A program made the translations under genes and the position numbers. Shown here piece after piece: positions 23,481-32,028 of a stretch of 37,559 nt of DNA. The notes below the pieces were generated by a model that was not told where the DNA came from, did no database searches, and saw nothing but the letters and a program-made list of their open reading frames with translations. Source of the DNA: Terriglobales bacterium (GTDB lineage Bacteria; Acidobacteriota; Terriglobia; Terriglobales; Acidobacteriaceae); assembly GCA_035457425.1 (NCBI GenBank), contig DATIBR010000156.1:1-37559 (forward strand), written 5' to 3'. Every line of letters begins with the position of its first letter. Positions within the stretch are counted from its first letter, which is position 1.

Positions 23481-26400
23481 TCATTTGCGCGCGAGGCGCC
23501 AAAAGACGAAAGCACCGGCGGCGAGCAGTCCGAGGGTGGTTGCGGCCCGGGAGCGCGCCTTGCGGCGCGCGGCCGCCCGTTTCCGGATGAGCGCCGTCTC
23601 CGGCGGTCCTTCGACGGCGGCGCCCTGCTTGGCCAGTTGGATCACCTCGGCGAGATGCAGGGCGTGGCGGCCGGTCTGCTGCGCGATCTGCTCGCGGCAA
23701 CTGAAGCCGTCGGCGAGGATGAAGGTCTCGCGGTCCGCCGCGCGCACCGCCGGCAGCAGCGCGCGCTCGCCGACGGCGATCGAGACGTCATACTTATCGC
23801 TCTCGAAGCCGAACGAACCTGCCATGCCGCAGCAGCCAGAGGCGAGGACCTCCGCGTCGAGTCCGAGCTGCTGCAGCACGGCCTGCTCGCTATCGAACTT
23901 CAAGACTGACTTGTGATGGCAGTGCCCCTGCACGAGCGCTTTGCGCGCGAGCCGCGGGAGGCGGTCGGGAGCGACGTGGCGCGCGAGGAACTCGCTGAGC
24001 AGCACAGTCTGGCGGCGCAGCTTTTCGGCGCGCGGGTCGCCAGGAAGAAGGTTGCGGAGTTCGTCGCGGAAGACGGAGGCGCAACTGGGCTCGAGCACGA
24101 CGATGGGAGTGCCGGCGGCGAGCTCGGGCGCGAGCTGTTCCAGCACGCGTTCGAGGTAGCGCTTCGCCGTCGCCAACATGCCGAAGTCGTAGAGCGGGCG
24201 GCCGCAGCAGAGGTGCGCGCGCGGGACGTCGACGGCGAAGCCGGCGTCGTCGAGCACGGCGGCGGCGGCTTGCGCGGTCTCGGGGAAAAAGTAGTTGTTG
24301 AAGGTGTCGGGCCAGAGCAGGACGCGCGAGCGCCCGACGTGGCGAGGCCGATGCCGGGCGAACCACGCCTGGAAGGTCCGCGGGGCGAACTCGGGGATGG
24401 CGCGCGCGCGCGGAATGCCCGCCGCGAGCTTGGCGAGATCGCGAAGGAGCGGCGTCTGCGTGACGAGGTTCACCGCGCCGGGCCAGAGCGACGCCAGCCG
24501 CGCCCACTGGTCGATGAAGCCGAAGGCGTAGGCGTGGCGCGGACGCAGGCGGCCCTCGAAGTAGTGCGCGAGGAACTCGGCCTTGTAGGTGGCCAGGTCG
24601 ACGTTCACGGGGCACTCGCCCTTGCAGCCTTTGCACGCGAGGCAGAGGTCGAGCGCCTCCTTCACGTTCTCGTCGCGCCAGCCCTCGCGCAGCACGTCGC
24701 CTTGCAACATCTCCCAAAGCAGGTGCGCGCGGCCGCGCGTGGAATGCTTCTCCTCGCGCGTGACCATGTAGCTGGGGCACATGGTGTCGCGACCGGGCTC
24801 GACCCCGCGTTCCTTGCGGCACTCGCCCACGCCGACGCAGCGCAACGTGGCGTCGCTGAAGCGGCCGTGGTCGTCAGGAAACTGAAAATAGGTCCGCGGC
24901 TGCGCCGGACGATAGGCCGCGCCGAGGCGCAGGTTCTCGTCGGCACGATATGGGTCGACGACTTTCCCGGGGTTCATCCTCCCTTCCGGATCCCAGATGC
25001 GCTTGAACTCGCGAAAGGCTTCGACCAGCTCCGGCCCGAACATCTTGTGGAGGAACTCGGCGCGCGACTGTCCGTCGCCGTGCTCGCCGGAGAGCGAGCC
25101 GCCGTGCGCAACGACGAGATCGGTGGCTTCTTCCAGGAACTCGCGGAACTTGCGCACGCCGGGCGCGCTCATCAGGTCGAAGCTGATGCGGGTGTGCACG
25201 CAGCCCATGCCGAAGTGCCCGTAGAGCGCGCCGATGTAGCCGAACTTCTCGTAGAGCTTGCAGAGATCGCGCAGGTAGGCGCCGAGGCGCTCGGGCGCGA
25301 CGGCGGAATCTTCCCAGCCCTCCCAGGTGACGGGCTGCCCGGGAACGAAGGCGGTGGCGCCGAGTCCGGCTTCGCGCGTCGCCCACACGTGCTTCTCTTC
25401 CTCGGGATCGTCGTAGAGCTTCATCGTGGGAGCTGAGGAGCTGTGCTTGAGCTTGTCCATCAGCTCGCGCGCGCGGTCGTCGGATTCCTGCTGCGTCTCG
25501 CCGCCGAACTCGACCAACAGCCAACCCCTCCCTTCCGGCAAGAGCTTCAGGTACTCCTCGTGCAGGCGCTTCTTCTTCATGTTCTCGACCAGCAGGCTGT
25601 CCAAGCCTTCGAGGCCGATGGGGCGAGACGGCAGGATGTCGGGGATGTGGTCGGCGGCGTGGTAGACGTCGGGATAGCCGAGCACGACGAGCGTGCGGTA
25701 CTTCGGCCAGGGGACCAGATGGACCGTGGCTTCCAGGATGGTGACGAGCGTGCCTTCGGAGCCGACCAGGGCGCGCGCGAGGTTGAAACGGCCGTCTTCC
25801 CCGGGCAGCAGCGAATCGAGGTTGTAGCCGGAGACGCGACGCGGGATCTTCGGATAGCGCTCGGCGATGAGGCGCGCGTAGCGCTCGCGCATCCGCGCGA
25901 CGCCGCGGAAGATCTCGCCCACGCGCCCGGACGCGGCAGCCTGGGCGGCGAGGTCGGCTTCGGTCATCCACCCGGCGCGCAGGCGGAGGCCGTCGTAGGT
26001 GAGGAGCTCGAGTTCCTCGGTGTTGTCCACGGTCTTGCCGGCCATCTGGGCGTGGACGCCGCAGGAGTTGTTACCCAGCATCCCGCCGAGGGTGCAGTGA
26101 TTGTGTGTAGCGGGGTCGGGACCGAAGGTGAGGCCGTGCTGCTGCGCGGCCTCGCGCAAGTCGTCGAGCACGGTGCCGGGAAGGACGCGGGCGCGGCGAG
26201 CGGCGGGGTCGAGCGCGACGACGCGGTTCAGGTATTTCGACCAATCGAGCACGACGGCGACGTTGCAGCACTGGCCGGCGAGGCTGGTGCCGCCTCCGCG
26301 CGAGAGCACCGGCGCGCCGAACTCGCGGCACAGGCCGATGGTCGCGACCACGTCTTCGATACTGCGCGGCACGACGACGCCGATGGGGACCTGGCGGTAG

Positions 26401-26555
26401 TTGGAAGCATCGGTCGCATAGAGCGCGCGGCTGCCGGCGTCAAAGCGGACTTCGGCGGTGGTGCGCTGGCGCAGCGCCTGCTCGAGCGCTCGGAAGTCCA
26501 CGGTCGCCGGCGGCGGCGCGATGCGGACCAGCGGGTTGTCATGCAGCGCGCTCAT
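23481..26555 (-). CDS. FAD-binding and Fe-S-binding oxidoreductase (YdiJ/D-lactate dehydrogenase-like)
   Basis: The 1,024-residue protein joins a GlcD-type flavin domain to a GlpC-type Fe-S domain. The PCMH flavin site spans about 40-225 (VPRSIEDVVATIGLCREFGAPVLSRGGGTSLAG; GGMLGNNSCG). The flavin-oxidase C-domain ends at MNPGKVVDPY. Then come two 4Fe-4S clusters (CVGVGEC...MCPSY and CLACKGCKGECPV near 636-648) and two CCG domains (HLCCGRPL near 782, SGCCGMAGSFG near 907). A basic stretch and hydrophobic helix (TTLGLLAAGAFVFWRLA) at the C-terminus may anchor it to the membrane. Size and layout match E. coli YdiJ, a D-2-hydroxyglutarate dehydrogenase, so oxidation of a D-2-hydroxyacid is likely. 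I chose ATG 26555 (AAAGAGA upstream); TTG 26567 is possible. It sits 8 bases after the enolase-superfamily gene. Confidence 0.92.
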   Translation of the reverse strand: MSALHDNPLVRIAPPPATVDFRALEQALRQRTTAEVRFDAGSRALYATDASNYRQVPIGVVVPRSIEDVVATIGLCREFGAPVLSRGGGTSLAGQCCNVAVVLDWSKYLNRVVALDPAARRARVLPGTVLDDLREAAQQHGLTFGPDPATHNHCTLGGMLGNNSCGVHAQMAGKTVDNTEELELLTYDGLRLRAGWMTEADLAAQAAASGRVGEIFRGVARMRERYARLIAERYPKIPRRVSGYNLDSLLPGEDGRFNLARALVGSEGTLVTILEATVHLVPWPKYRTLVVLGYPDVYHAADHIPDILPSRPIGLEGLDSLLVENMKKKRLHEEYLKLLPEGRGWLLVEFGGETQQESDDRARELMDKLKHSSSAPTMKLYDDPEEEKHVWATREAGLGATAFVPGQPVTWEGWEDSAVAPERLGAYLRDLCKLYEKFGYIGALYGHFGMGCVHTRISFDLMSAPGVRKFREFLEEATDLVVAHGGSLSGEHGDGQSRAEFLHKMFGPELVEAFREFKRIWDPEGRMNPGKVVDPYRADENLRLGAAYRPAQPRTYFQFPDDHGRFSDATLRCVGVGECRKERGVEPGRDTMCPSYMVTREEKHSTRGRAHLLWEMLQGDVLREGWRDENVKEALDLCLACKGCKGECPVNVDLATYKAEFLAHYFEGRLRPRHAYAFGFIDQWARLASLWPGAVNLVTQTPLLRDLAKLAAGIPRARAIPEFAPRTFQAWFARHRPRHVGRSRVLLWPDTFNNYFFPETAQAAAAVLDDAGFAVDVPRAHLCCGRPLYDFGMLATAKRYLERVLEQLAPELAAGTPIVVLEPSCASVFRDELRNLLPGDPRAEKLRRQTVLLSEFLARHVAPDRLPRLARKALVQGHCHHKSVLKFDSEQAVLQQLGLDAEVLASGCCGMAGSFGFESDKYDVSIAVGERALLPAVRAADRETFILADGFSCREQIAQQTGRHALHLAEVIQLAKQGAAVEGPPETALIRKRAAARRKARSRAATTLGLLAAGAFVFWRLARK

Positions 26556-26563
26556 CGTCTCTT

Positions 26564-27679
26564 TCAAGCGGCATACCGCAGCGCGTCGGCGCGCTTCAGT
26601 TCAAGGCCCATGCCGGGGCGGCCGAGATCTGGCGCCAGCTTTCCGTCCACCGGTGTGCTGGCGCCGTCGAAGAACATCTGCTCGATGCGCGCGTGATCGT
26701 GGAAGTGCTCGATGGAGTGGCAGTTTGGGACGGCGCAGCACACATGCAAATGCAGCGCGGGGGCGGTGTGAGCAGAGAGCGGCATGTTCCACGCGGCGGC
26801 GAGCGCGGCCGCGCGCAGGAAACCGGTGATGCCGGCGCAGCGGGTCGCATCGGCTTGAAGGATATCGACCGCGCCGGCCTCGAGCATGCGACGGAAGTAG
26901 TAGTCGTCGTAGCCGTACTCGCCGGCGGTGATCGCCATGCGCGCGGGCGCGCGGTCGCGGATGAGCCGCAGTCCTTCGAGGTCATCGGATGAGACCGGCT
27001 CCTCGAACCACGTCACGCGCTGCTCGCGGAAGCGCTCGGCCATCGCGAGCGCCTGCTTGCGCGTGTAGGCGCCGTTCGCGTCGACGAACAGCTCGGCGCG
27101 CTCGCCGATGGCTTCGCGCGCGAGCGTCACCCTCGCGGGATCGCGCTCGGGCTCGCGACCGATCTTCATCTTCACCATGCCGATGCCTTCGCGCACCCAG
27201 TCGCCGAGCTGTGCCTGAAGCTGCGCGTCGTCATACGAAGTGAAGCCGCCGCTGCCGTAGACCGGGACGTCCTCGCGCGCCATCCCCAACAACTTTGCGA
27301 GCGGCATGCCGAGGAGACGGGCCTTCAAGTCCCAGAGCGCAGCGTCGACCGCGGCGATGGCCATGGAGCAGATGCCGGGGCGCCCGTTGTTGCGGATGGC
27401 GTGCACCATGCGATGCCACGCGCTTTCGATATCGAGCGCGTCGCGGCCGATGATGAGCGGCGTGAAAGTCGCACGGATGAGCTGGGCGATGCAGGCGTGC
27501 CCATAGGTGTAGCCAATGCCTGTGGTCGAGCCAGCGGTGAGCTCAACGAGAACCATCGTGGTGCTGTCCCATTCGAAGGTGCCGTCGGACTCCGGCGACG
27601 AGGTCGGGACGCGAAAAACGGACACCTCGAGGCGCGTGACCGGCGCTTCCCCGCTCCGGATTGGCTGGAGGTTCCCCAC
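26564..27679 (-). CDS. Enolase superfamily, mandelate-racemase-subgroup enzyme
   Basis: The 371-residue enzyme shows a complete MR-subgroup active site by eye: Lys170-x-Lys172 (VKMKIG), metal ligands Asp200 (FVDANGAY), Glu226 (WFEEPV) and Glu254 (TAGEYGYD), and the Asp277/His304 dyad (LQADATR, LSAHTAP). These positions run 5-7 residues behind those of mandelate racemase itself (164/166, 195, 221, 247, 270/297). Such enzymes abstract the alpha-proton of a carboxylate, usually to dehydrate a sugar acid or racemise a hydroxyacid. Product chemistry fits the downstream flavin/Fe-S dehydrogenase. The GTG start overlaps the SDR stop by one base (TAGTG), so the genes are coupled. Confidence 0.92.
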   Translation of the reverse strand: MGNLQPIRSGEAPVTRLEVSVFRVPTSSPESDGTFEWDSTTMVLVELTAGSTTGIGYTYGHACIAQLIRATFTPLIIGRDALDIESAWHRMVHAIRNNGRPGICSMAIAAVDAALWDLKARLLGMPLAKLLGMAREDVPVYGSGGFTSYDDAQLQAQLGDWVREGIGMVKMKIGREPERDPARVTLAREAIGERAELFVDANGAYTRKQALAMAERFREQRVTWFEEPVSSDDLEGLRLIRDRAPARMAITAGEYGYDDYYFRRMLEAGAVDILQADATRCAGITGFLRAAALAAAWNMPLSAHTAPALHLHVCCAVPNCHSIEHFHDHARIEQMFFDGASTPVDGKLAPDLGRPGMGLELKRADALRYAA

Positions 27680-28707
27680 TAGGCCGCCTCGAGCTCGTCC
27701 AGCTCCTCACGCAGCCGGCGGCCGGAGGTCGCTAACGCGAACAAGAGAGCTGCGCCGGTGAGGATGCCGGCGAGCAGCGGCGCGCGATGCGTGGTGAACC
27801 AGAGCTGCCGGCTGCGGTCGAGCGCGCGCTCGTCGAAGCGGCCGTGGGCGCCGACGTCTCCCGGGACGGGCTTCCACAAATTGTTGGGGCGAGCAGGATC
27901 GGCGGGCTCGGAGGTCTGCTGCGCGTCGTAGCCGTTGCGCGCGAGATAGTGGTCGGCGAGGGAGGGCACGAGCTTGTCGGCCCAGATGGCCTTCACGGTG
28001 GAGCCGCCGACATAGACCTCGCGGCGGCGATGGTGCGCCGCCCAGTAGATAGCGCGCGCGGCGACCTCGGGCTGGAAGATAGGCGGGACCGGCTGCGCGC
28101 GGCGCGGCAGGCGGCTCTTCACCCAGTCGAACTGCGGGGTGTTGAGCGCGGGGAGCTGCACCATGCAGAGATGGATGTTGCTGTTGTCGTGCAGCAGCTC
28201 GGTGCGGAGCGATTCGGTGAAGCCGAGCACGGCGTGCTTGGCGGCGCAGTACGCGGACTGCAACGGGATGCTGCGGTAGGCGAGCGCGGAGCCGACCTGC
28301 ACGATGGCGCCGCGGCCGCGCGCGCGCATGCGGCGCAGCGCGGCGAGGGTGCCGTAGACGGTCCCGAGATAGGTGACGGCGGTGACGCGGTCGAATTCGT
28401 CGGGCGTCATCTGGGCGACGGGCGAGAAGACGCTGGCCATGGCGTTGTTGATCCAGACGTCGATGCGGCCGAAGATGCGCTCGACCTTGGCAGCGGCGGC
28501 CTCGACCTGCCGCTGATCGGCGACGTCAGTGGGCAGCGCGATGGCTTCGGCGGCGCCGAGGCGCTCGGCCTCGCGGGCGGCGGCTTCCAGGCGGCGCGGC
28601 TCGCGCGCGAGCAGCGCGATGCGCGCGCCGTGGCGCGCGAATTCCTGCACGGTCGCGCGGCCGACGCCGGCGGAGGCGCCGGTGATGACGACGATTTCCC
28701 TGTCCAT
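27679..28707 (-). CDS. Membrane-anchored short-chain dehydrogenase/reductase
   Basis: The 342-residue protein has a classical SDR domain: TGASAGVG cofactor loop at 9-16, NNA at 87-89, catalytic Ser140, Tyr153 and Lys157 (YCAAK). After about residue 240 it carries a long extension ending in a hydrophobic helix near 309-327 (APLLAGILTGAALLFALA) and an acidic tail, so the enzyme is probably tethered to the membrane. The Arg after the TGASAGVG loop and Arg36 in LLAREPRRL favour NADP(H). It begins a four-gene coupled group with the MR-subgroup enzyme, flavin/Fe-S oxidoreductase and ASRT. It has no clear ribosome site; 99 bases separate it from the upstream hydrolase gene. Confidence 0.92.
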   Translation of the reverse strand: MDREIVVITGASAGVGRATVQEFARHGARIALLAREPRRLEAAAREAERLGAAEAIALPTDVADQRQVEAAAAKVERIFGRIDVWINNAMASVFSPVAQMTPDEFDRVTAVTYLGTVYGTLAALRRMRARGRGAIVQVGSALAYRSIPLQSAYCAAKHAVLGFTESLRTELLHDNSNIHLCMVQLPALNTPQFDWVKSRLPRRAQPVPPIFQPEVAARAIYWAAHHRRREVYVGGSTVKAIWADKLVPSLADHYLARNGYDAQQTSEPADPARPNNLWKPVPGDVGAHGRFDERALDRSRQLWFTTHRAPLLAGILTGAALLFALATSGRRLREELDELEAA

Positions 28708-28806
28708 GCTGATTGGGATGCGCAGCAGGCAGGACTCGTGGTCTAGCGGCGCCTGGAGATTCGCGTATGGCGCGTTGGGCTGACTGCCGCGCCGCGCGGA
28801 GGTCCT

Positions 28807-29748
28807 CTATTGTTCGGCGAAGAAGGTCAGGATGCGCGCGGTGACCTCCTGCGGGCACTCTTCGGCGAGGTAGTGTCCGCAGCCGGAGATGGCGCCGCCC
28901 TGGACGTTGGTGGCGGCCTGCTGCATGGCCTTGAGCATGGTGTCGCCGGTGGCCTTGGCGATGTCGCCGCCGATGGTGAGCACCGGCATCTCCAGCTTCG
29001 TCTGCATGGACTTGCGGTTCTGCTGGTGGTCGGTGAAGAAGGCGCGGTAGTAGTCGAAGCCGGCCTTCATGTAGCCGGGCTTGGAATAGACGCGAGTGTA
29101 CTCGGCGAGGTCGGCGCCGGCGACGGTGTCAGGGTTGAAGGACTTCGCCTGGAAGAACCACGCGAGATATTGGCGCTCGCGCCCTTTGGTCATCGCTTCC
29201 GGAAGGTCGGGCACGGCGTGCCAGAAGAACTGGAAGATCTTGTTGTGGGTGGCGTCGGAGAGCATGAAGGCCTGGTCGGGGGCGACGCCGGGGATGGCGG
29301 CGTCCATCAGCACCAGCTTTTTCGTGACGTCGCGGTAGTTGGCGGCGTAGGCGTAGGCGAGCCAGGCGCCGACATCGTGGCCGACGAGCAGGTGCTGCTG
29401 CACGCCGAGCTTGACGAGCGCGTCGTGCAGGTAACCGGCGATGGTCTCGGTGTCGTAGGCGGTGGCGAAGCCGGAATCGCCCTGGCCGGGCAGGTCGAAG
29501 GCGTAGACCTTGTAATGCTTCGCGAGGTCGGGCATGACCTTGCGCCAGGCGTACCAGCTCTCGGGCCAGCCGCCGACGAGCACGAGCGGCTCGCCTTCGC
29601 CGCCGACGACGTAATGCATCTTGGCGCCGCGCACGGTGACGTTGCCATGCTTGAAGTCCCTGGCGAAAGCCTTGGCGTCGAAGCGCTGGGCGAACGCGGC
29701 GCCGCAGAACGCGGCGAGCAGGAAAACGAGAGCAAGAACGCGACGCAT
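28807..29748 (-). CDS. Secreted epoxide-hydrolase/haloalkane-dehalogenase-like alpha/beta hydrolase
   Basis: The 313-residue protein has a signal peptide (MRRVLALVFLLAAFCGAAFA). The nucleophile is an aspartate, Asp125 in LVGHDVGAWLAY, which marks the epoxide hydrolase and dehalogenase branch rather than esterases. His292 (SGCGHYLAEECP) completes the site, and GGWPESWYAW at 59-68 replaces the usual HGWP oxyanion motif. Cap-domain tyrosines (YTRVY near 217-221, YY near 233) fit epoxide activation. ATG 29748 has GGAG 6-7 bases upstream. It starts 11 bases after the VOC gene and ends the six-gene group. The true substrate, epoxide or halo-acid, is unknown. Confidence 0.9.
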   Translation of the reverse strand: MRRVLALVFLLAAFCGAAFAQRFDAKAFARDFKHGNVTVRGAKMHYVVGGEGEPLVLVGGWPESWYAWRKVMPDLAKHYKVYAFDLPGQGDSGFATAYDTETIAGYLHDALVKLGVQQHLLVGHDVGAWLAYAYAANYRDVTKKLVLMDAAIPGVAPDQAFMLSDATHNKIFQFFWHAVPDLPEAMTKGRERQYLAWFFQAKSFNPDTVAGADLAEYTRVYSKPGYMKAGFDYYRAFFTDHQQNRKSMQTKLEMPVLTIGGDIAKATGDTMLKAMQQAATNVQGGAISGCGHYLAEECPQEVTARILTFFAEQ

Positions 29749-29759
29749 GAGTGCTCCTC

Positions 29760-30437
29760 TTATTTGATCCAGGGACGATCCTGGTGCCACGACTGCGCCG
29801 GCCCGTAGAGGCGCGCCGGCGTCTGCTGCTCGTACGCGAGGTGCGCCGGCCGGTGGACCAGTTCCATGTACATGCCGAACGGGGAGACGAAATAGCGGAT
29901 CTGCTCGCCCTTCTTGGCGGCGCCGCCCGGCAGGAACGGGCCCGCGAGCAGGCGCGCGCCGTTCTTCTGGAGGTAGGCGGAGGCGACTTCGAGGTCGTCG
30001 ACGTAGAACGCGATGTGCGGCGAGCCGACGTCGGCGTTGCGCGGGAACTTCTTCACCTGGCCCGGGAACGGCGCTTCCTTGAGCTCGAAGTTGATGTTGG
30101 GACCGAGGCGCAGCATGGCAACACGCGAGACCGCGCGGCCGTCCACCTCATAGCGCGCGGGGTTGTTGACGGGATCGCGGAACGGGCCGGCGGTCCAGAG
30201 CAGGTCGGCGCCGAGCACGGTGGTGGACCACTTCAGCGCGGCGTCGAGATCCTTGACGACGACGCCGAAGTGGTCGGGATTGCGCGCGCCGGGGATGCCG
30301 GCGCCGGTCTTGCCGTAGTCGTCGAGCGGACGCTGCGGCGGCACGTCGGCCACGGGCGTGGGCCGGGCTTGCCACGCGAACGCGGCGGCGGCGACCAACA
30401 CCAGTGCGAGCGCGCAGGCATGGGTTCGGTGCGTCAT
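29760..30437 (-). CDS. Secreted VOC (glyoxalase/dioxygenase fold) protein
   Basis: The 225-residue protein has an N-terminal signal peptide (THACALALVLVAAAAFAWQA). The first beta-alpha-beta-beta-beta module reads NPDHFGVVVKDLDAALKWSTTVLGADLLW (about 53-81) and the second GSPHIAFYVDDLEVASAYLQKNGARLL (about 138-164), ending FGMYMELVHRP. The His of PDHFG, the His of SPHIAF and the Glu of MYMELV are plausible metal ligands. Secreted VOC proteins are unusual. Activity could be lyase, isomerase, dioxygenase or epimerase. It lies 28 bases after the ABM gene and 11 before the hydrolase gene. Confidence 0.88.
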   Translation of the reverse strand: MTHRTHACALALVLVAAAAFAWQARPTPVADVPPQRPLDDYGKTGAGIPGARNPDHFGVVVKDLDAALKWSTTVLGADLLWTAGPFRDPVNNPARYEVDGRAVSRVAMLRLGPNINFELKEAPFPGQVKKFPRNADVGSPHIAFYVDDLEVASAYLQKNGARLLAGPFLPGGAAKKGEQIRYFVSPFGMYMELVHRPAHLAYEQQTPARLYGPAQSWHQDRPWIK

Positions 30438-30465
30438 TGCGACCTCCCGCGGCGGAAAGGGATGC

Positions 30466-30765
30466 TCAGAGTTGTTTCACGCTCGCCACGTTGTAGAGCT
30501 TGATCACCGGCGTGCCGGTGATCATGTCGGGAAAACGCTTCATGAAGTCCTGGAAGTACGAGGTCTGGAAGTGCTTGTCGAGGACTTCCTGGCTCTCCCA
30601 CTCTTCGAAAAAGACGAACGAGTCGGGGTCGCCGGCGTCCTGATAGCAGCTGTAGTGCAGGCAGCCCTGCTCGGCGCGCGAGGGGCCGTAGAGCGACGTG
30701 GCGAGCTTCACCATGTCGGCACGCCGCTCCGGCTTCACTTTGAACCTGCCTCCGACGACGATCAC
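30466..30765 (-). CDS. Antibiotic biosynthesis monooxygenase (ABM/YgiN-like) protein
   Basis: A 99-residue ferredoxin-like-fold protein: MIVVGGRFKVKPERRADMVK at the start, EQGCLHYSCYQDAGDPDSFVFFEEWESQEVLDKHFQTSYFQDF in the middle. The family includes cofactor-free quinone-forming monooxygenases (ActVA-Orf6, YgiN) and haem-degrading enzymes. No signal peptide, so it is cytosolic, unlike its secreted neighbours. It lies 13 bases after the cupin gene on the same strand. Confidence 0.9.
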   Translation of the reverse strand: MIVVGGRFKVKPERRADMVKLATSLYGPSRAEQGCLHYSCYQDAGDPDSFVFFEEWESQEVLDKHFQTSYFQDFMKRFPDMITGTPVIKLYNVASVKQL

Positions 30766-30778
30766 GCGAGCACCTCCG

Positions 30779-31495
30779 CTACTTGCATGCGCCGCCGTTG
30801 CGCTTGGCGTCGGTGGCGAACAGCGCCTCGAGCTCCTTGGCGTGGTTGTCGGCGGGCTTCATGGTGTAGTCGCCGGGACCGTCCACGTACTCGCCCCACG
30901 ACGCGCTCTGATTGATGCCGTACTTCGGCCCCTGCGAGACGAACAGCTGCTTGTTCTTGTCGGCGATGGGGGGCGGGTTCTTGGGGTCGGTGACGAGCTG
31001 GCCGACTTCCTTGAAGTACTCGCTGATCTTGTCCGGCGTCCAGACGAAGATGAGGCGGCGGTTGTCTTTGGCCTCGTTGTTGAAGCCATGGATGTAGTAG
31101 CGCGGTCCGTAGATGAGGTCGCCAGGCTGCGTGCGGTACTTGTGCACCTTGCCCTTGGGGAGCTGCTTGCCCGGGACCTGCTTGAGGTCAGGGTAGGTCT
31201 TTTCGCTCATGTAGATGGTGATGCCGCCATCCGGGAAGTAGAACCACTCGTCGGTCCAGTGGTGAATGTGAGGCATGGGACCGGCGCCCGGCGGGATGAC
31301 GGAGTCGGCGATGGTGAACTTGCCGCAGGTAGTGGCGCCGACGCGGGTGAAGGTGAAGATCTCGCCCGCCGGCCCCTGGATGACCATCGGCTTGGGGTCC
31401 TTCTTGTAGTCCGGGAACTTGTACTTCATGCTCTGCGCCGAGGCGGCGCCGAGGAACAGCGTGACGAGCAGGGCCCCGAGTGCGAATCTCCGCAT
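30779..31495 (-). CDS. Secreted cupin-domain protein
   Basis: The 238-residue protein carries a signal peptide (MRRFALGALLVTLFLGAASA, before QSMKYKF). One cupin barrel is visible: motif 1 PHIHHWTDEWFYFPDGG (His76, His78 or His79, Glu83) and motif 2 PGDLIYGPRYYIHGFNN (His136), which give a typical two-or-three-His plus Glu metal site. The C-terminal 90 residues are outside the core. Cupins of this type can be dioxygenases, isomerases or binding proteins; no substrate can be inferred. It is in the middle of the six-gene minus-strand group. Confidence 0.88.
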   Translation of the reverse strand: MRRFALGALLVTLFLGAASAQSMKYKFPDYKKDPKPMVIQGPAGEIFTFTRVGATTCGKFTIADSVIPPGAGPMPHIHHWTDEWFYFPDGGITIYMSEKTYPDLKQVPGKQLPKGKVHKYRTQPGDLIYGPRYYIHGFNNEAKDNRRLIFVWTPDKISEYFKEVGQLVTDPKNPPPIADKNKQLFVSQGPKYGINQSASWGEYVDGPGDYTMKPADNHAKELEALFATDAKRNGGACK

Positions 31496-31596
31496 GACGG
31501 TCCTTTCGGCGCGCGGCACGGCCGGGCGCCTGTTGATGTTGGTGGTGAAGGGAGTGAAGCGAGTATGCACTGCCGCGCGGGGCGGGCGCAAGTCGC

Positions 31597-31956
31597 CTAC
31601 GCGCCCTTGCCTTTGGCCTCGCCCAGCACCTGCTTCAACATGCCGAAGGCGCCGGCGGCCTTGTTGAAGCCGGCGTAGACGCACATGAACAGCAGCAGCT
31701 CCTCGATCTCCTCGCGGGTGGCGCCCTGCTTCATCGCCATGTTGACGTGCGCGCCGAAGGGATTGCCGGGGCCGTTGTGGTCCTGGTTCACCACGTCGAT
31801 GGCGATGGTGATGAGCGCCTTGGTCTTCTGGTCGATGAGCGGCTTGCCCCACACCTCGCCCGCAACGCGGGTGCACAGGTCGCCGAACGCCGGGTGGATG
31901 CCGGCGAGGCCTTGCTGAAGGTCTTTGTCGTCGAGTACGGCATTCTTGTATGGCAT
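31597..31956 (-). CDS. Carboxymuconolactone decarboxylase family protein
   Basis: The 119-residue helical protein matches the CMD/AhpD-like domain: HPAFGDLCTRVAGEVWGKPLIDQKTKALITIAIDVVNQDH, then GAHVNMAMKQGATREEIEELLLFMCVYAGFNKAAGAFGMLKQV. The AhpD CxxC redox pair is absent, so it is not a disulfide reductase. The His usual in LLH of gamma-carboxymuconolactone decarboxylase is Phe here (LLLFMCVYAG), so the classical activity is doubtful. GGAG lies 6-7 bases before the ATG. It is 101 bases upstream of the cupin gene. Confidence 0.9.
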   Translation of the reverse strand: MPYKNAVLDDKDLQQGLAGIHPAFGDLCTRVAGEVWGKPLIDQKTKALITIAIDVVNQDHNGPGNPFGAHVNMAMKQGATREEIEELLLFMCVYAGFNKAAGAFGMLKQVLGEAKGKGA

Positions 31957-31989
31957 GAGTCTCCTCTGAGTCCCTTCTGAAAATGGTGT

Positions 31990-32015
31990 GCGCGCGGACG
32001 CAAGCGCCCGCGCGC
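31990..32015. other. GC-rich hairpin between two operon genes
   Basis: GCGCGCGG and CCGCGCGC form a perfect 8-bp stem around a 10-base loop, between the NTF2-like and carboxymuconolactone-decarboxylase-like genes. There is no T-run. It may tune the relative amounts of the two parts of the transcript. Confidence 0.4.
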
Positions 32016-32028
32016 GGGTTGCAGATCG

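Noticed and set aside
23913-25436. Plus-strand 507-codon frame opposite the FAD/Fe-S oxidoreductase
   Set aside because: No recognisable family, and the opposite strand encodes all expected cofactor motifs.
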